A DNA stretch of 64,000 nucleotides, taken from contig JADFNV010000004.1 in NCBI GenBank assembly GCA_022563195.1, positions 1-64,000 on the forward strand, given 5' to 3'. This document shows, piece after piece, positions 42,954 to 52,382 of this stretch (position 1 is the stretch's first letter; each line of letters begins with the position of its first letter). The position numbers were made by a program, and so were the translations under genes. This DNA comes from Pseudomonadota bacterium. Its GTDB lineage: Bacteria > Pseudomonadota > Gammaproteobacteria > Steroidobacterales > Woeseiaceae. The notes beneath the pieces were generated by a model. It did not search any database. It was not told the origin of the DNA and was given only the letters and a program-made list of their open reading frames with translations.

Positions 42954-45647
42954 TCAATGCGCTTCGTCCCAGTTTTTGCCGACGCCGACGTCGACCTTGA
43001 GCGGTACCGATAAATCTGCGGCGCTGCACATGATGTCAACGACGTTGCGCTTAAGTTCGTCGACGTCGGAGATTGAAACCTCAAAGACGAGTTCGTCGTG
43101 TACCTGCATAATCATGCGTGCATCGATCGATCTGCTGTTGAGCCAATCGTGAATTTTGATCATCGCTCGCTTAATAATGTCCGCGGCCGTTCCCTGCATC
43201 GGTGCATTGATAGCGCTGCGTTCGGCGTATTGACGCCGCGGCACGTTCCGTGCATTGATTTCGGGAAGATAAAGTCGCCGGCCGAAAACGGTTTCCACAT
43301 ATCCCTGTTTGCGGGCTAATTCACGAATGTCATCCATGTAGGCCTTGACGGAAGGATAACGGTCGAAGTAGAGATCAACATATTCCTGGGCCTGGTGTCT
43401 CGAAATGCCAAGTTGTTTGGCCAGGCCGAACGCCGACATGCCATACATCAATCCAAAATTTATCGCCTTGGCCGAACGCCGTTGATCAGACGTGACGTCA
43501 TCGAGCTCCAAATCGAATACTTCGGCCGCGGTTGCCCGGTGTACATCGAGTTCATCTGCAAATGCCTTTAACAGGCCGTCGTCGGCGGACAGATGCGCCA
43601 TGATACGAAGCTCGATCTGTGAGTAATCAGCGGCGAGCAGAAGCTGGTTAGCGGGAGCGATAAACGCCTGACGAATACGACGTCCTTCGGGCGTTCGTAT
43701 CGGAATGTTCTGCAAATTCGGGTCCGTCGATGACAGTCGTCCGGTTGCCGCTACGGCCTGGTGATAGGACGTATGCACGCGCCCCGTTTCCGCGGCGATT
43801 TGCAGCGGCAATTTGTCGGTGTACGTACTCTTGAGTTTGCTGACACTTCGATAGTTGAGGATGACGCGCGGCAGATCGTAGTCATCGGCTAATTCTGCGA
43901 GCACATCCTCGGCGGTTGAAGGCTGACCCTTGGGTGTCTTGCGAATGATCGGCAACTCGAGTTTCTCGAAAAGAATCTGCTGCAGCTGCTTGGGCGAACC
44001 GAGATTAAACGGACCGCCGGCGAGATCGTGCGCCGTGGCCTCGAGATCGACCATCTTCTCTGTCAGCTCCCGACTTTGCTGCTTTAACATTTCTTCATCG
44101 ATCAAGACACCAGTCTCTTCCATTTGCAACAACACCGGTACGAGTGGTTGTTCGATGTTCACATAAACGTCGCGAAGCGATTCGATCTCATCAAGTTTCG
44201 CCCACAGGGTTGCGTGCAACTGCAGTGTTATGTCGGCGTCTTCAGCCGCATAGGGCGCCGCAGTGTCGAGATCGATCTGATTGAACGTCAGTTGCTTTGC
44301 GCCTTTGCCGGCGATGTCCTCAAAGTGAATGGTTTCGCGTCCGAGATAGAAACGTGCTGCCGAATCCATGTCGTGTCGGATCGCAACGCTGTTCAGGACA
44401 TAGGACTCAAGCATCGAATCGAAGCACATGCCCGATAACTTGATGCCATGGCGTGCGAGTACGTGAGCATCATATTTGAGGTGATGGCCGACCTTCTTGC
44501 GATTCGGATTTTCAAGAAAAGATCTAAGTTTTTCAAGCACTTCCTTTCGTGGTAGTTGATTCGGCGCGCCTGGATAATCGTGGGCAACGGGTATATAGGC
44601 GGCCTCGCCGGCTGTGACACACAGCGACAAGCCGACGACTTCTGCAGCCATGTAATTGAGGCTCGTCGTCTCGGTGTCGACGGCAACGAGGTCAGCCGCG
44701 TTGATTTTCTTTAGCCACTTATCGAACGTCTTCCAGTCGAGAACGGTTTCATAGTCGCCCTCGATCGCATCGCTGATGACTTCAGCGTCGTCAGCTTGGT
44801 CATCCAGTTGACCCAAAAGAGTCCGCAGTTCGAAGCGGCCGTATATTTCTCGCAAGCTTTTGACATCGGCGCTTGTCGGTCTCAGGTCGGTCATCGCCAT
44901 GGGTAATTCAACATTCAGACGAATCGTCGCGAGCTCTTGCGACAGTCGGAGTTGCTCAATGTTGTCGCGCAGGCTTTCGCCGACCTTGCCCTTGATTTCG
45001 TCAGCATGATCGACGATACCATCGGCACTGTCGTATTGATTAAGCCACTTGGCCGCCGTTTTGGCGCCAACGCGCGGAACTCCCGGAATATTGTCCGAGG
45101 TATCGCCGACGAGTGCGAGATAGTCGATGATTTGTTCGGGGTAAACGTCGAACTTTTCCTTAACGCCTTCACGAGCCATGATATTGCCGCTCATTGTATT
45201 GACCAGCGTCACGTTTTCGTTGACGAGCTGCGCCATATCCTTGTCGCCCGTTGAGACAAGCACCTTGAGACCATTGCTCGCAGCTTCCCGGCATAAGGTG
45301 CCGATGACGTCGTCAGCTTCGACGCCTTTGACGCGCAACAACGGCAGGCCCATGGCCTTGATAGCGTCGATCAGCGGTTCGACCTGCGCACGCAACTCGT
45401 CGGGCATGGGGGGTCGGTTGGCCTTGTATTCGGCGTACATGTCGTCGCGAAACGTCTTGCCCGGTGCGTCGAACACGACGGCAACATATTCGGCGGCCTG
45501 GTCGCGGACGAGCTTGTTGATCATGTTCAATACGCCGTGCAGTGCGCCTGTCGGCTCGCCCTTGGAACTGGTCAGCTTTGGCAGGGCGTGAAACGCCCGG
45601 TACAGGTAGGACGATCCATCGATCAGGATCAGGTCAGTGCCTGACAT
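42954..45647 (-). CDS. polA: DNA polymerase I
   Basis: 897 residues, full length for PolA. The 5'-3' exonuclease domain spans 1 to about 290 (LILIDGSSYLYRAFHAL, KGVEADDVIGTL). The 3'-5' exonuclease runs from about 310 to 490 with VAVDTETTSLNYM (the DxE residues), so proofreading looks intact. The polymerase domain holds motif A ADYSQIELRIMAH, the O-helix RRSAKAINFGLMYG and motif C IMQVHDELVFEV. It repairs gaps and removes Okazaki primers. ATG 45647 lies 48 bases after lptM. Confidence 0.97.
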   Translation of the reverse strand: MSGTDLILIDGSSYLYRAFHALPKLTSSKGEPTGALHGVLNMINKLVRDQAAEYVAVVFDAPGKTFRDDMYAEYKANRPPMPDELRAQVEPLIDAIKAMGLPLLRVKGVEADDVIGTLCREAASNGLKVLVSTGDKDMAQLVNENVTLVNTMSGNIMAREGVKEKFDVYPEQIIDYLALVGDTSDNIPGVPRVGAKTAAKWLNQYDSADGIVDHADEIKGKVGESLRDNIEQLRLSQELATIRLNVELPMAMTDLRPTSADVKSLREIYGRFELRTLLGQLDDQADDAEVISDAIEGDYETVLDWKTFDKWLKKINAADLVAVDTETTSLNYMAAEVVGLSLCVTAGEAAYIPVAHDYPGAPNQLPRKEVLEKLRSFLENPNRKKVGHHLKYDAHVLARHGIKLSGMCFDSMLESYVLNSVAIRHDMDSAARFYLGRETIHFEDIAGKGAKQLTFNQIDLDTAAPYAAEDADITLQLHATLWAKLDEIESLRDVYVNIEQPLVPVLLQMEETGVLIDEEMLKQQSRELTEKMVDLEATAHDLAGGPFNLGSPKQLQQILFEKLELPIIRKTPKGQPSTAEDVLAELADDYDLPRVILNYRSVSKLKSTYTDKLPLQIAAETGRVHTSYHQAVAATGRLSSTDPNLQNIPIRTPEGRRIRQAFIAPANQLLLAADYSQIELRIMAHLSADDGLLKAFADELDVHRATAAEVFDLELDDVTSDQRRSAKAINFGLMYGMSAFGLAKQLGISRHQAQEYVDLYFDRYPSVKAYMDDIRELARKQGYVETVFGRRLYLPEINARNVPRRQYAERSAINAPMQGTAADIIKRAMIKIHDWLNSRSIDARMIMQVHDELVFEVSISDVDELKRNVVDIMCSAADLSVPLKVDVGVGKNWDEAH

Positions 45648-45694
45648 GCGAGTACTCCATCAATATCACCCTGACCGAGTATTAGAGCCCTGGC

Positions 45695-45889
45695 CTAGTG
45701 ATTGCCCGATTCGTCAGTCTCGTCGGGCTCGTCAGAGTCTTCCTCATCTTTGGCGTCATCTGCCGGCGCCGCTGACGGCGGCTGGACCGTGCTCGGATTG
45801 CCGGGAATGTACAGTGCACCGCTTTGACCGCAGCCGACGATAAACATCAGGAGGAGCGATGCAGCGAGCGTTCGAAGTTGCCTATTCAT
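45695..45889 (-). CDS. lptM: LptM (YifL)-like small lipoprotein
   Basis: 64-residue lipoprotein: basic start, hydrophobic LAASLLLMFIVG and lipobox Cys20, then GQSGALYIPGN, the LptM/YifL hallmark (CGQxGxLYxP), and an acidic, disordered tail. LptM assists disulfide maturation of LptD in the LPS export complex. It sits between argH and polA rather than beside lysA/dapF, where it is usually found. Confidence 0.85.
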   Translation of the reverse strand: MNRQLRTLAASLLLMFIVGCGQSGALYIPGNPSTVQPPSAAPADDAKDEEDSDEPDETDESGNH

Positions 45890-45936
45890 AATTGTCGACC
45901 GGTTGGGAGGATCGGTCGATTATAAAGACCTGACAC

Positions 45937-47121
45937 TTATTTTGAATAGCGTTCGGCAACTCGTTCATAGGCGGTACGAAATGGAATGCCTTCTTCACGG
46001 ACCAGGCGATAGGCTTCTTCGGTTGCAAAAATGCCGGGATCGAGCGTGATGTTGTCGGCGTTGAAGCGCATGCCATCGAGCAGGTGAGCCATGATATCGA
46101 CGCTGTCGATGGCAATATCGACGGCGCGAAACAACGGTGCCTTAAGGCGTTGCAGGTCGCGCTGGTAGCCTGATTGAAGTTTCGCGGTGATCATCAGCGA
46201 CTCGTCGAGGCAGGCTTGCGCCGTCGCCGACGATGCGCGGATCAACTCGAGTACGTCGGGATTGCGCTTTTGCGGCATGATCGACGACCCTGTCGTGACG
46301 TCGGCTGCGAGCGAGATATAGGCAAATTCCTGCGTATAAAAGAGCAGGAGATCCGTAGCCATGCGGCCGAGATCTAAAAGCAGCAGCGTTATCTCGAAAA
46401 GGAACCCGCTTTCTGCCTTGCCGCGTGACAGTTGTACTGACGTCACCGGTGTCTGTGTGCAGTCGAAGTCCAGTTTTGTCGTCGTCAGCTCACGATCAAT
46501 GGGCAGCCCGGGCGTGCCGTAACCGGCTGCGCTGCCGAGCGGGTTCTTGTTGATACGCCGGAGCGTCGCATCAAGACCCGCGATGGCGTCTGCAAATGCT
46601 TCGTCGAATCCGGCACACCACAGCGACACAGACGACGGCATCGCGTGTTGCATATGCGTATAGCCCGGCAGTTGCACGTCACCCTGTCGTTCGCTGACAC
46701 GGCCGATCGAGGTTCGCAGCTCTGCGACGCGCTCGGCGAGATCGCCGACGGCGTCGCGCAGGTACAGGCGTAATGCCGTGAGTACCTGATCGTTCCGTGA
46801 ACGCCCCAGGTGCAGCCTGGCGCCGGCATCGCCGATGCTTTTCGTGAGCCGGGATTCGAGCGCCGTGTGGACGTCTTCGTCTTCAAGAGCAATGCTCCAT
46901 TTGCCCGCGGCGAAGTCAGCGGCCAAGGATTTGAGGCCGGCACATATCGTCGCGCAGTCCTCTGAACTGATCAGCCCGGTTTCGGCGAGCATTTCGGCAT
47001 GTGCGATCGAGCCCATGACGTCATAGGCTACAAGACGTGCATCGAGCAGGTGATCTTCGCCGGCGGTGTAGCGGAGCACGCGCTCGTCGAGTGGCAGACC
47101 TTTGTCCCAGAGTCGCGTCAT
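45937..47121 (-). CDS. argH: Argininosuccinate lyase, short form
   Basis: Last step of arginine synthesis, argininosuccinate to arginine and fumarate. 394 residues against about 460 in E. coli. HLGRSRNDQVLTALR, PGYTHMQHAMP and the catalytic-Ser loop GSSIMPQKRNPDVLELIR are all present. The missing part is the C-terminal 50-60 residues: the protein ends right after GIPFRTAYERVAERYSK, where longer enzymes continue. Its start overlaps the argB stop (ATGA), and it is the last arg gene of the operon. Confidence 0.92.
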   Translation of the reverse strand: MTRLWDKGLPLDERVLRYTAGEDHLLDARLVAYDVMGSIAHAEMLAETGLISSEDCATICAGLKSLAADFAAGKWSIALEDEDVHTALESRLTKSIGDAGARLHLGRSRNDQVLTALRLYLRDAVGDLAERVAELRTSIGRVSERQGDVQLPGYTHMQHAMPSSVSLWCAGFDEAFADAIAGLDATLRRINKNPLGSAAGYGTPGLPIDRELTTTKLDFDCTQTPVTSVQLSRGKAESGFLFEITLLLLDLGRMATDLLLFYTQEFAYISLAADVTTGSSIMPQKRNPDVLELIRASSATAQACLDESLMITAKLQSGYQRDLQRLKAPLFRAVDIAIDSVDIMAHLLDGMRFNADNITLDPGIFATEEAYRLVREEGIPFRTAYERVAERYSK

Positions 47122-48050
47122 GATAATTCACCGCCTTGCTCGGCCGGGGTCAGCGCCGCAATATCGCTGACGACAAGCGTACCGGTGCCCTCATTGGTAA
47201 ACACCTCGAGTAACAGGCTATCGGCGACCTTGAAAGAAATGACATGCACGCGGCCAACACCGTTGGCAAGCGCCGCATCGATGGCGGCTGCCTTTGGCAG
47301 CATGCCGTCAGTAAGTTTTCCCTCGGCTTTGAGCTTGGCTAGCGCGGCGCGATCGATATAGCTGATCAATGATTGCGGGTCATCGACATCCTCGAGGATG
47401 CCGGGCGCAGCGATGGTGAGTATGAGTTTCTCAGCCTTGAGTTCGATGGCGATTGCCGCAGCCACCGTATCGGCATTGATATTCAAAATAGTCCCGGACT
47501 CGTCACAGGACAGCGGGCTGATGACAGGCATGAGTCCGCTGTCGAGTTGTTTGACCACGATGTCGGCATCGACCGAATCAATATCGCCGACGAAACCGTA
47601 GTCCACGGGTGTACCGTCGTCGCGTAGCACGGGCGGGCGCCGATGTGCGCGAATGAGGCCTGCATCGATGCCGCTGATGCCGATCGCCGGTATTTGCAGG
47701 TCGCGGCAGGCTGCCAGCACGCGCGTGTTGATCTGGCCATTGAGTACCATTGCGGCGACATCGAGTGATGCGCCATCGGTTACGCGGCGCCCGTCAACAA
47801 ATGTCGATTCAATCCCCAGCGCCGTTGCAAGTTCGGTGGACTGCGGACCGCCGCCGTGAACCAGCACAACGCGAATGCCGACCTGGTGCAGAATTCCAAC
47901 CTGCTCCATAAGCGCGGTCGTCTGTTGCTGATCGGCAAAGATCTCTCCGCCAGCCTTGAGCACGAATACCTTGCCCTTGAACAGTCGAATGTATGGCGCT
48001 GCGTGCTTGAGCGCCGACACGACAATGGCCCTGTCCTTGTTCGAAGTCAT
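47118..48050 (-). CDS. argB: Acetylglutamate kinase (N-acylglutamate kinase)
   Basis: 310-residue amino acid kinase phosphorylating N-acyl-glutamate. VFVLKAGGEIF is the first phosphate loop, VLVHGGGPQSTELATALGI the substrate loop, GRRVTDG the hinge, and ILNINADTVAAAIAIEL plus LTIAAPGILEDVDDP the ATP side. The N-terminal helix (ALKHAAPYIRLFKGK) resembles arginine-regulated kinases. The fused acetyltransferase domain seen in Xanthomonas ArgB homologues is absent. Overlaps with both neighbours are four bases. If the argF' product uses succinyl-ornithine, this would act on N-succinylglutamate. Confidence 0.92.
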   Translation of the reverse strand: MTSNKDRAIVVSALKHAAPYIRLFKGKVFVLKAGGEIFADQQQTTALMEQVGILHQVGIRVVLVHGGGPQSTELATALGIESTFVDGRRVTDGASLDVAAMVLNGQINTRVLAACRDLQIPAIGISGIDAGLIRAHRRPPVLRDDGTPVDYGFVGDIDSVDADIVVKQLDSGLMPVISPLSCDESGTILNINADTVAAAIAIELKAEKLILTIAAPGILEDVDDPQSLISYIDRAALAKLKAEGKLTDGMLPKAAAIDAALANGVGRVHVISFKVADSLLLEVFTNEGTGTLVVSDIAALTPAEQGGELS

Positions 48051-49054
48051 GTCTCGCTGCCGAGCATCTGATACAGGACGGCCATCTGAGCCAGCATGCG
48101 GTTACGTGCCTCATGAATGACGACGCTGCGTGGGCCGTCAAGGACGGGTTCGCTGACCACAACGCCACGCCGAACGGGCAGGCAATGCATGAAACGGCAG
48201 TCGTCCCGGGCATTGGCGAACCAGGGTTCGTCAATACACCAATGCTCGAGCCCGGTGCGAAGTTTCTGATCGGCGAGCTTGTCGCCGTAGTGAAGAGTGG
48301 ACGACCAGGACTTGGCGTAAATGACATGCGCGTCCTGCATTGCCTCGGCGCGATCGTCAGTTTCGACCACTGAACCACCGCTGGCCTCGGCGGCCTGCCG
48401 TGCTTTTTGCATCAGTGGCTCGGGGAGTTCGAAGCCTTCGGGTCGCAACACGGTCACATCCATGCCGCGTTTCGCGGCCATGTACAGAGAAGATGCGGGC
48501 ACGGCTAGCGGCAGCGCTTTGGGGTGATAGGCCCAACTCAGCACGAATTTGCCACCGTTGGCCGGAATGTCGAGATCGTCGAGTGTTTTCCAGTCCGCGA
48601 GGTTCTGGCAGGGATGATTCATCGCCGATTCCATATTGATGTACGGTGTATCGATGAGACTGGTCAATGCCGAGAAGTCGTGTTCGGCCATGTCCGCCTC
48701 GAGATTCTTGCGCTCAGCAAAGGCACGAATGCCAATCGCATCGCCATAAGACGCGATCACCGGTACGGCTTCGCGAATGTGTTCGGCGGCCGCCCCGTCC
48801 ATAACGATGCCAGGCCTCGTTTCGATCCCATGAATGGACATGCCAGGTGAGATGACGAATGAGCCACCGCCCAGGCGAGTCATTGCGGCCTGAAACGACG
48901 CCAGCGTTCGAAGCGAAGGGCTAAGAAACAACAGGGCCAGGACCTTGCCGCGCAGTGCCTGTGGTTCGGGGTGTGCGTCAAGCCGGTTCGCGAGTTCGAG
49001 AAGCTCACGTATCTCGTCAGTCGTGAAATCAGCAAGGTCATTAAATATCTTCAT
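48047..49054 (-). CDS. argF': N-acylornithine carbamoyltransferase (acetyl- or succinylornithine type)
   Basis: 335-residue transcarbamylase of the argF' class rather than ordinary OTCase. The carbamoyl-phosphate loop is SPSLRT, IVMDGAAAEHI and NMESAMNHPCQNLAD follow, then FVLSWAYHPKALPLAVP, IYAKSW and MHCLPVRRG. As I recall, X. campestris acetylornithine carbamoyltransferase has Glu92 in DGDTEEHI, and the Bacteroides succinylornithine enzyme has Pro there. This protein has Ala90, a change I recall being reported to shift preference to succinyl-ornithine. TGATG overlap joins it to argD, and an AAGGAA site precedes ATG 49054 (TTG 49057 is less likely). Confidence 0.88.
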   Translation of the reverse strand: MKIFNDLADFTTDEIRELLELANRLDAHPEPQALRGKVLALLFLSPSLRTLASFQAAMTRLGGGSFVISPGMSIHGIETRPGIVMDGAAAEHIREAVPVIASYGDAIGIRAFAERKNLEADMAEHDFSALTSLIDTPYINMESAMNHPCQNLADWKTLDDLDIPANGGKFVLSWAYHPKALPLAVPASSLYMAAKRGMDVTVLRPEGFELPEPLMQKARQAAEASGGSVVETDDRAEAMQDAHVIYAKSWSSTLHYGDKLADQKLRTGLEHWCIDEPWFANARDDCRFMHCLPVRRGVVVSEPVLDGPRSVVIHEARNRMLAQMAVLYQMLGSET

Positions 49055-50262
49055 CAACCATTCCTTTCATGATCTGTCATTACCGGCGCAATCGACGCGA
49101 GCGCCCGTGCGAGTTGATCGACATGGTCTGCTTCGAGGATGAGCGGCGCGAGTACGCGGACCACATTCGGGTCGGCGCTCGTGCCCGTGAGTATGTCGTG
49201 TTCAAGCAATGCGTCACGCACGTCGATTGCGGGCCGGTCGCAGACGAGCCCGAGCAGCAAGCCCATTCCCTGAATCATGCGGACCGGGCCGACGATACAG
49301 TGTTCGCGAATCTGAGCCTCACGCTGACGAACGTTGTGCAACAGGTTCTCGACCTCGATCGACTCGAGAACAGCGATCATCGCGGCTGCGGCGACGGGGC
49401 CACCACCGAATGTTGAGCCGAGGTCGCCGGAGCCGAAGCGTTTCGCGATGTCGTCATTGCACAAAACTGCGCCACAGGGGATGCCGCCACCGAGAGCCTT
49501 GGCACTGGTCAGGATATCGGGCTCGATGTCATAGGCCTGCATGGCGAAATATCGTCCCGTACGCCCGATGCCGGTTTGCACTTCGTCGGCGATCAGCAAT
49601 GCGCCGTGTTTCAAAGTTGCCTCGCGCAATGTATTGAGAAATTCAGCCGACAGGTCATAGGCGCCGGCAACACCCTGCACGGGCTCTACGATGACGGCGG
49701 CAATGTCGTCGCCGACTATGTTTGCAACAGCGTCGCAGTCGTCGCGCGGTATGAAGTCAACGGCAAATGGCCGCTGTGGAAATCCATACCACGGCTCCGA
49801 ATTCCAGGTCACGGCCGCCGCCGCCGCGCTACGGCCGTGAAAGCCATGCGAGATCGCAAGAACCTTCTTGCGTGCTGTTGCGACACAGGCCATACGCAGT
49901 GCGTTCTCGTTTGCTTCGGCACCCGAATTGACAAAGAACACTCGCCGTAAATTCGCTGGTGCAATTGCAAGCAGTTTCTCGGCTGCTCGCGCCCGAACTT
50001 CAAGCGCAACAGCGTTGCTTTGGAAAATCAGTTTGCGGCTCTGCTCGGAAATGGCTTTAAGCAGCCGTGGATGTGCATATCCAAGAGCGGCGACAGCATG
50101 GCCGCCATAAAGATCCAGGATGCGACGGCCGTCACTCGTCACAATGTCGCAGCCTTCGCCATAGTCGGGCACGAACGGCAACTGGCCGTAAACCTGCAAT
50201 GTCGTTGCGGCCTCGCGAACGCGAGGGTCCGATGCTGGTAATTGATTCGCCTGGGCAGCCAT
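49054..50262 (-). CDS. argD: Acetylornithine aminotransferase (class III PLP)
   Basis: 402-residue PLP enzyme converting N-acyl-glutamate semialdehyde to N-acyl-ornithine. FVNSGAEANENALRMA is the PLP phosphate site, HGFHGRS the ring-stacking segment, LLIADEVQTGIGRTGRYFA holds the PLP Asp, and SAKALGGGIPCGAVL holds the Schiff-base Lys. Three bases separate it from argC. Its stop overlaps the argF' start by one base. Confidence 0.93.
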   Translation of the reverse strand: MAAQANQLPASDPRVREAATTLQVYGQLPFVPDYGEGCDIVTSDGRRILDLYGGHAVAALGYAHPRLLKAISEQSRKLIFQSNAVALEVRARAAEKLLAIAPANLRRVFFVNSGAEANENALRMACVATARKKVLAISHGFHGRSAAAAAVTWNSEPWYGFPQRPFAVDFIPRDDCDAVANIVGDDIAAVIVEPVQGVAGAYDLSAEFLNTLREATLKHGALLIADEVQTGIGRTGRYFAMQAYDIEPDILTSAKALGGGIPCGAVLCNDDIAKRFGSGDLGSTFGGGPVAAAAMIAVLESIEVENLLHNVRQREAQIREHCIVGPVRMIQGMGLLLGLVCDRPAIDVRDALLEHDILTGTSADPNVVRVLAPLILEADHVDQLARALASIAPVMTDHERNG

Positions 50263-50265
50263 CGT

Positions 50266-51327
50266 TCAGGTCCAGCCGGGCGCGGCTGCAGTGAGCCCGC
50301 TCGTTTCAGGGAGGTCCCATAAGCGGTTCATCCATTGCACAGCGCCACCGGCCGCTCCCTTGACGAGGTTGTCAATCGTACTCATGACCACGACCGAGCC
50401 TTCGCTCGCGGCGACGCCGATCTGGCACATGTTGCTGGCGACGACATTCTTGAGTCGCGGCGTGCCTGCGACGACCTCGACGAAGGGTGCGTCTGCATAG
50501 GCCTTCTCGAACATCGCGAGCAATTGCTGTTCACTCAGGTCCGCCTTCGTCCTGGCCTGCACAGTCGCGTAGATGCCGCGAGCGAAAGGACCAGAATGCG
50601 GCACGAAGTGCACGCGGGTCTCGCGGCCGCTCGCGGCCTCGGCCAGGCCGGCCATCTCAGGTGTGTGGCGGTGCGCCAGTGGCTTATAGGCGTACAGGTT
50701 GTTATGACGCTCGGGGTGGTGTGTTCCGGCTTGCGGTGTTCTACCCGATCCTGTGCTGCCCGTCGTTGCCGTGACAAAGAGTTCACTCTCGGTCAGTCCG
50801 GACTGTAGCAACGGCACTGCCGCGAGCAACACGGCTGTCGCGAAACAACCCGGATGTCCGACATGCGGCAAGCCTGTCCCGGCAACATGCTCAGGCACGC
50901 CCGACTGAAACAGTGGCAGCAGTTCGGGTGCGCCATGTGTGCCGCCATAGACGGCCTCGTAGTCCGACTGATTCGTGTACCGAAAATCCGCTGACGAGTC
51001 GACGACGTGCACACTCATATTTTTCTGCGCAGCCGCATTGAGCGCCTTTGCAACCAGGGCCGCCGATGCGCCGTGTGGTGCAGCCGAAAACAAGGCGAGC
51101 TGACTACCGGTATCGACATTGTCGAAGCAGTTGTCGTGGCCGATGAAGACCTGACTGCCATAGGCAGCGGCCAGATTTGGAAATGTTGCTGCGATCGTCC
51201 GGCCTTTGCGGCTTGCGGATACCGCGCAGCAGAGTTCGAACTGCGGATGATCCGCTAGCAGGCGCAATAGTTCGCCGCCGACATAACCGGTTGCTCCGAG
51301 CACAACGGCTTTGATGGCCTTGCTCAT
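50266..51327 (-). CDS. argC: N-acetyl-gamma-glutamyl-phosphate reductase
   Basis: 353-residue NADP-dependent dehydrogenase of the arginine route. VVLGATGYVGGELLRLL is the dinucleotide motif, HPGCFATA holds the catalytic Cys, and FVPHSGPFARGIYATV the catalytic His. VVDSSADFRY is typical. The length fits the type found in arg clusters with argF'. Its start overlaps the P-loop protein stop (ATGA). Confidence 0.94.
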   Translation of the reverse strand: MSKAIKAVVLGATGYVGGELLRLLADHPQFELCCAVSASRKGRTIAATFPNLAAAYGSQVFIGHDNCFDNVDTGSQLALFSAAPHGASAALVAKALNAAAQKNMSVHVVDSSADFRYTNQSDYEAVYGGTHGAPELLPLFQSGVPEHVAGTGLPHVGHPGCFATAVLLAAVPLLQSGLTESELFVTATTGSTGSGRTPQAGTHHPERHNNLYAYKPLAHRHTPEMAGLAEAASGRETRVHFVPHSGPFARGIYATVQARTKADLSEQQLLAMFEKAYADAPFVEVVAGTPRLKNVVASNMCQIGVAASEGSVVVMSTIDNLVKGAAGGAVQWMNRLWDLPETSGLTAAAPGWT

Positions 51328-52382
51328 GTAGCCTTGGCTCCGTCCAACACGGCGGCTATGTGGTCACCGAGCGCAACACCATTCGACAGCGCGTTGATCG
51401 CGGTCAAAGACAGACGCTGTTGTATCTGATCGATGCCGACTGCGTTATCCGTCGCAGGACCAGTAACCACCGATGGTTCGATATCAAAGCTGTCGCGCAA
51501 TATTTTCGCGCCGCCCCACGCAGACACAGGGTCGTTCGCACAGAGTATGACGGTCGTAAATGCGTCCCGAATCGATTTATCGGACAGGATCGCCTCGACA
51601 CCGTAGGCTCCGAGCAGGCCGTCGCCGAGCTCCAGCACGATGACGTCGGGCTTGCTCCTGGCCAGGCTGCTGAGCAATGCGCGGGTCAGGGCCGGGCCGT
51701 TTTCGGCGGTGGTCGTGACGATGCCGAGGTCCGAGAAAATCATCGTATCAGAAGCACCGGCATCTTCCATCGACAGGATGTCACGCCGCAGGGACACACC
51801 GGTTGCCTTGCATGCAGCAACGGTCTGGCCGAGATGCCGAAGCCGGCCGACGATGGCGCATGCGGCGGCTGTCTTGCCCGAGTCCATGCAGGTTCCTGCG
51901 AGCGCGACGACAGGGACGCCGTGCGTGGTTAACGGTGCATTTTCGTCGAGTGTCTCGGCGCCCGCGCGCGCGGGTACGCCGATGCGTTCGCCAAGATACG
52001 GAAAGTGCAATACCACACCAAGGACTTCGCAGTCGAACGGCGGTCCGACATCGGGGTTGGCCGAGTCACAGATTCCCAGGACACCGCCGATGTTCAGCAA
52101 CTGAATTGTGTCGCCGGCCGCAAGCTCGGTTGGCAGGTGGCCAGAATAGCCTCGCAGCGCTTTGCGATGGCCCAGGGCACCGACGACCACGTCGCCCTGA
52201 TTGACAGTTGCCATTCGCCCCGAGGTCAGCTCGAGCTGGTTGTAGCGATTCTTGTTATTCAGGACGCGAACGGCGACGAGCACACCTTCCTCGCAGGGAA
52301 TATCTCCCGACAGCCTGAGCTCGTGCCCGAGGTCGCTGTGCTGAGCAACCGATGCAATCTTGTCGACGACGAAGCTCTTCAC
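51324..52382 (-). CDS. P-loop protein of the arginine operon, function unknown
   Basis: 352 residues from GTG 52382, which overlaps the argG stop (GTGA) and has GGAGG upstream. The N-terminal about 140 residues are beta-rich (VAVRVLNNKNRYNQLELTSG, ATVNQGDVVVGALGHRKAL). The C-terminal 210 residues are a P-loop domain: VVALAGTCMDSGKTAAACAI (GT-x4-GK like dethiobiotin synthetase, CobB and DUF1611/DgcN), then ACKATGVSLRRDILSMEDAGASDT and VIVLELGDGLLG as the Walker B-like strand. Not a recognised arginine enzyme. It occupies the slot where Bacteroidetes-type arg clusters, as I recall, carry an N-acyltransferase. DgcN, a relative by motif, N-acetylates D-glutamate, so a first-step acyltransferase role is a hypothesis. 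Confidence 0.8.
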   Translation of the reverse strand: MKSFVVDKIASVAQHSDLGHELRLSGDIPCEEGVLVAVRVLNNKNRYNQLELTSGRMATVNQGDVVVGALGHRKALRGYSGHLPTELAAGDTIQLLNIGGVLGICDSANPDVGPPFDCEVLGVVLHFPYLGERIGVPARAGAETLDENAPLTTHGVPVVALAGTCMDSGKTAAACAIVGRLRHLGQTVAACKATGVSLRRDILSMEDAGASDTMIFSDLGIVTTTAENGPALTRALLSSLARSKPDVIVLELGDGLLGAYGVEAILSDKSIRDAFTTVILCANDPVSAWGGAKILRDSFDIEPSVVTGPATDNAVGIDQIQQRLSLTAINALSNGVALGDHIAAVLDGAKAT

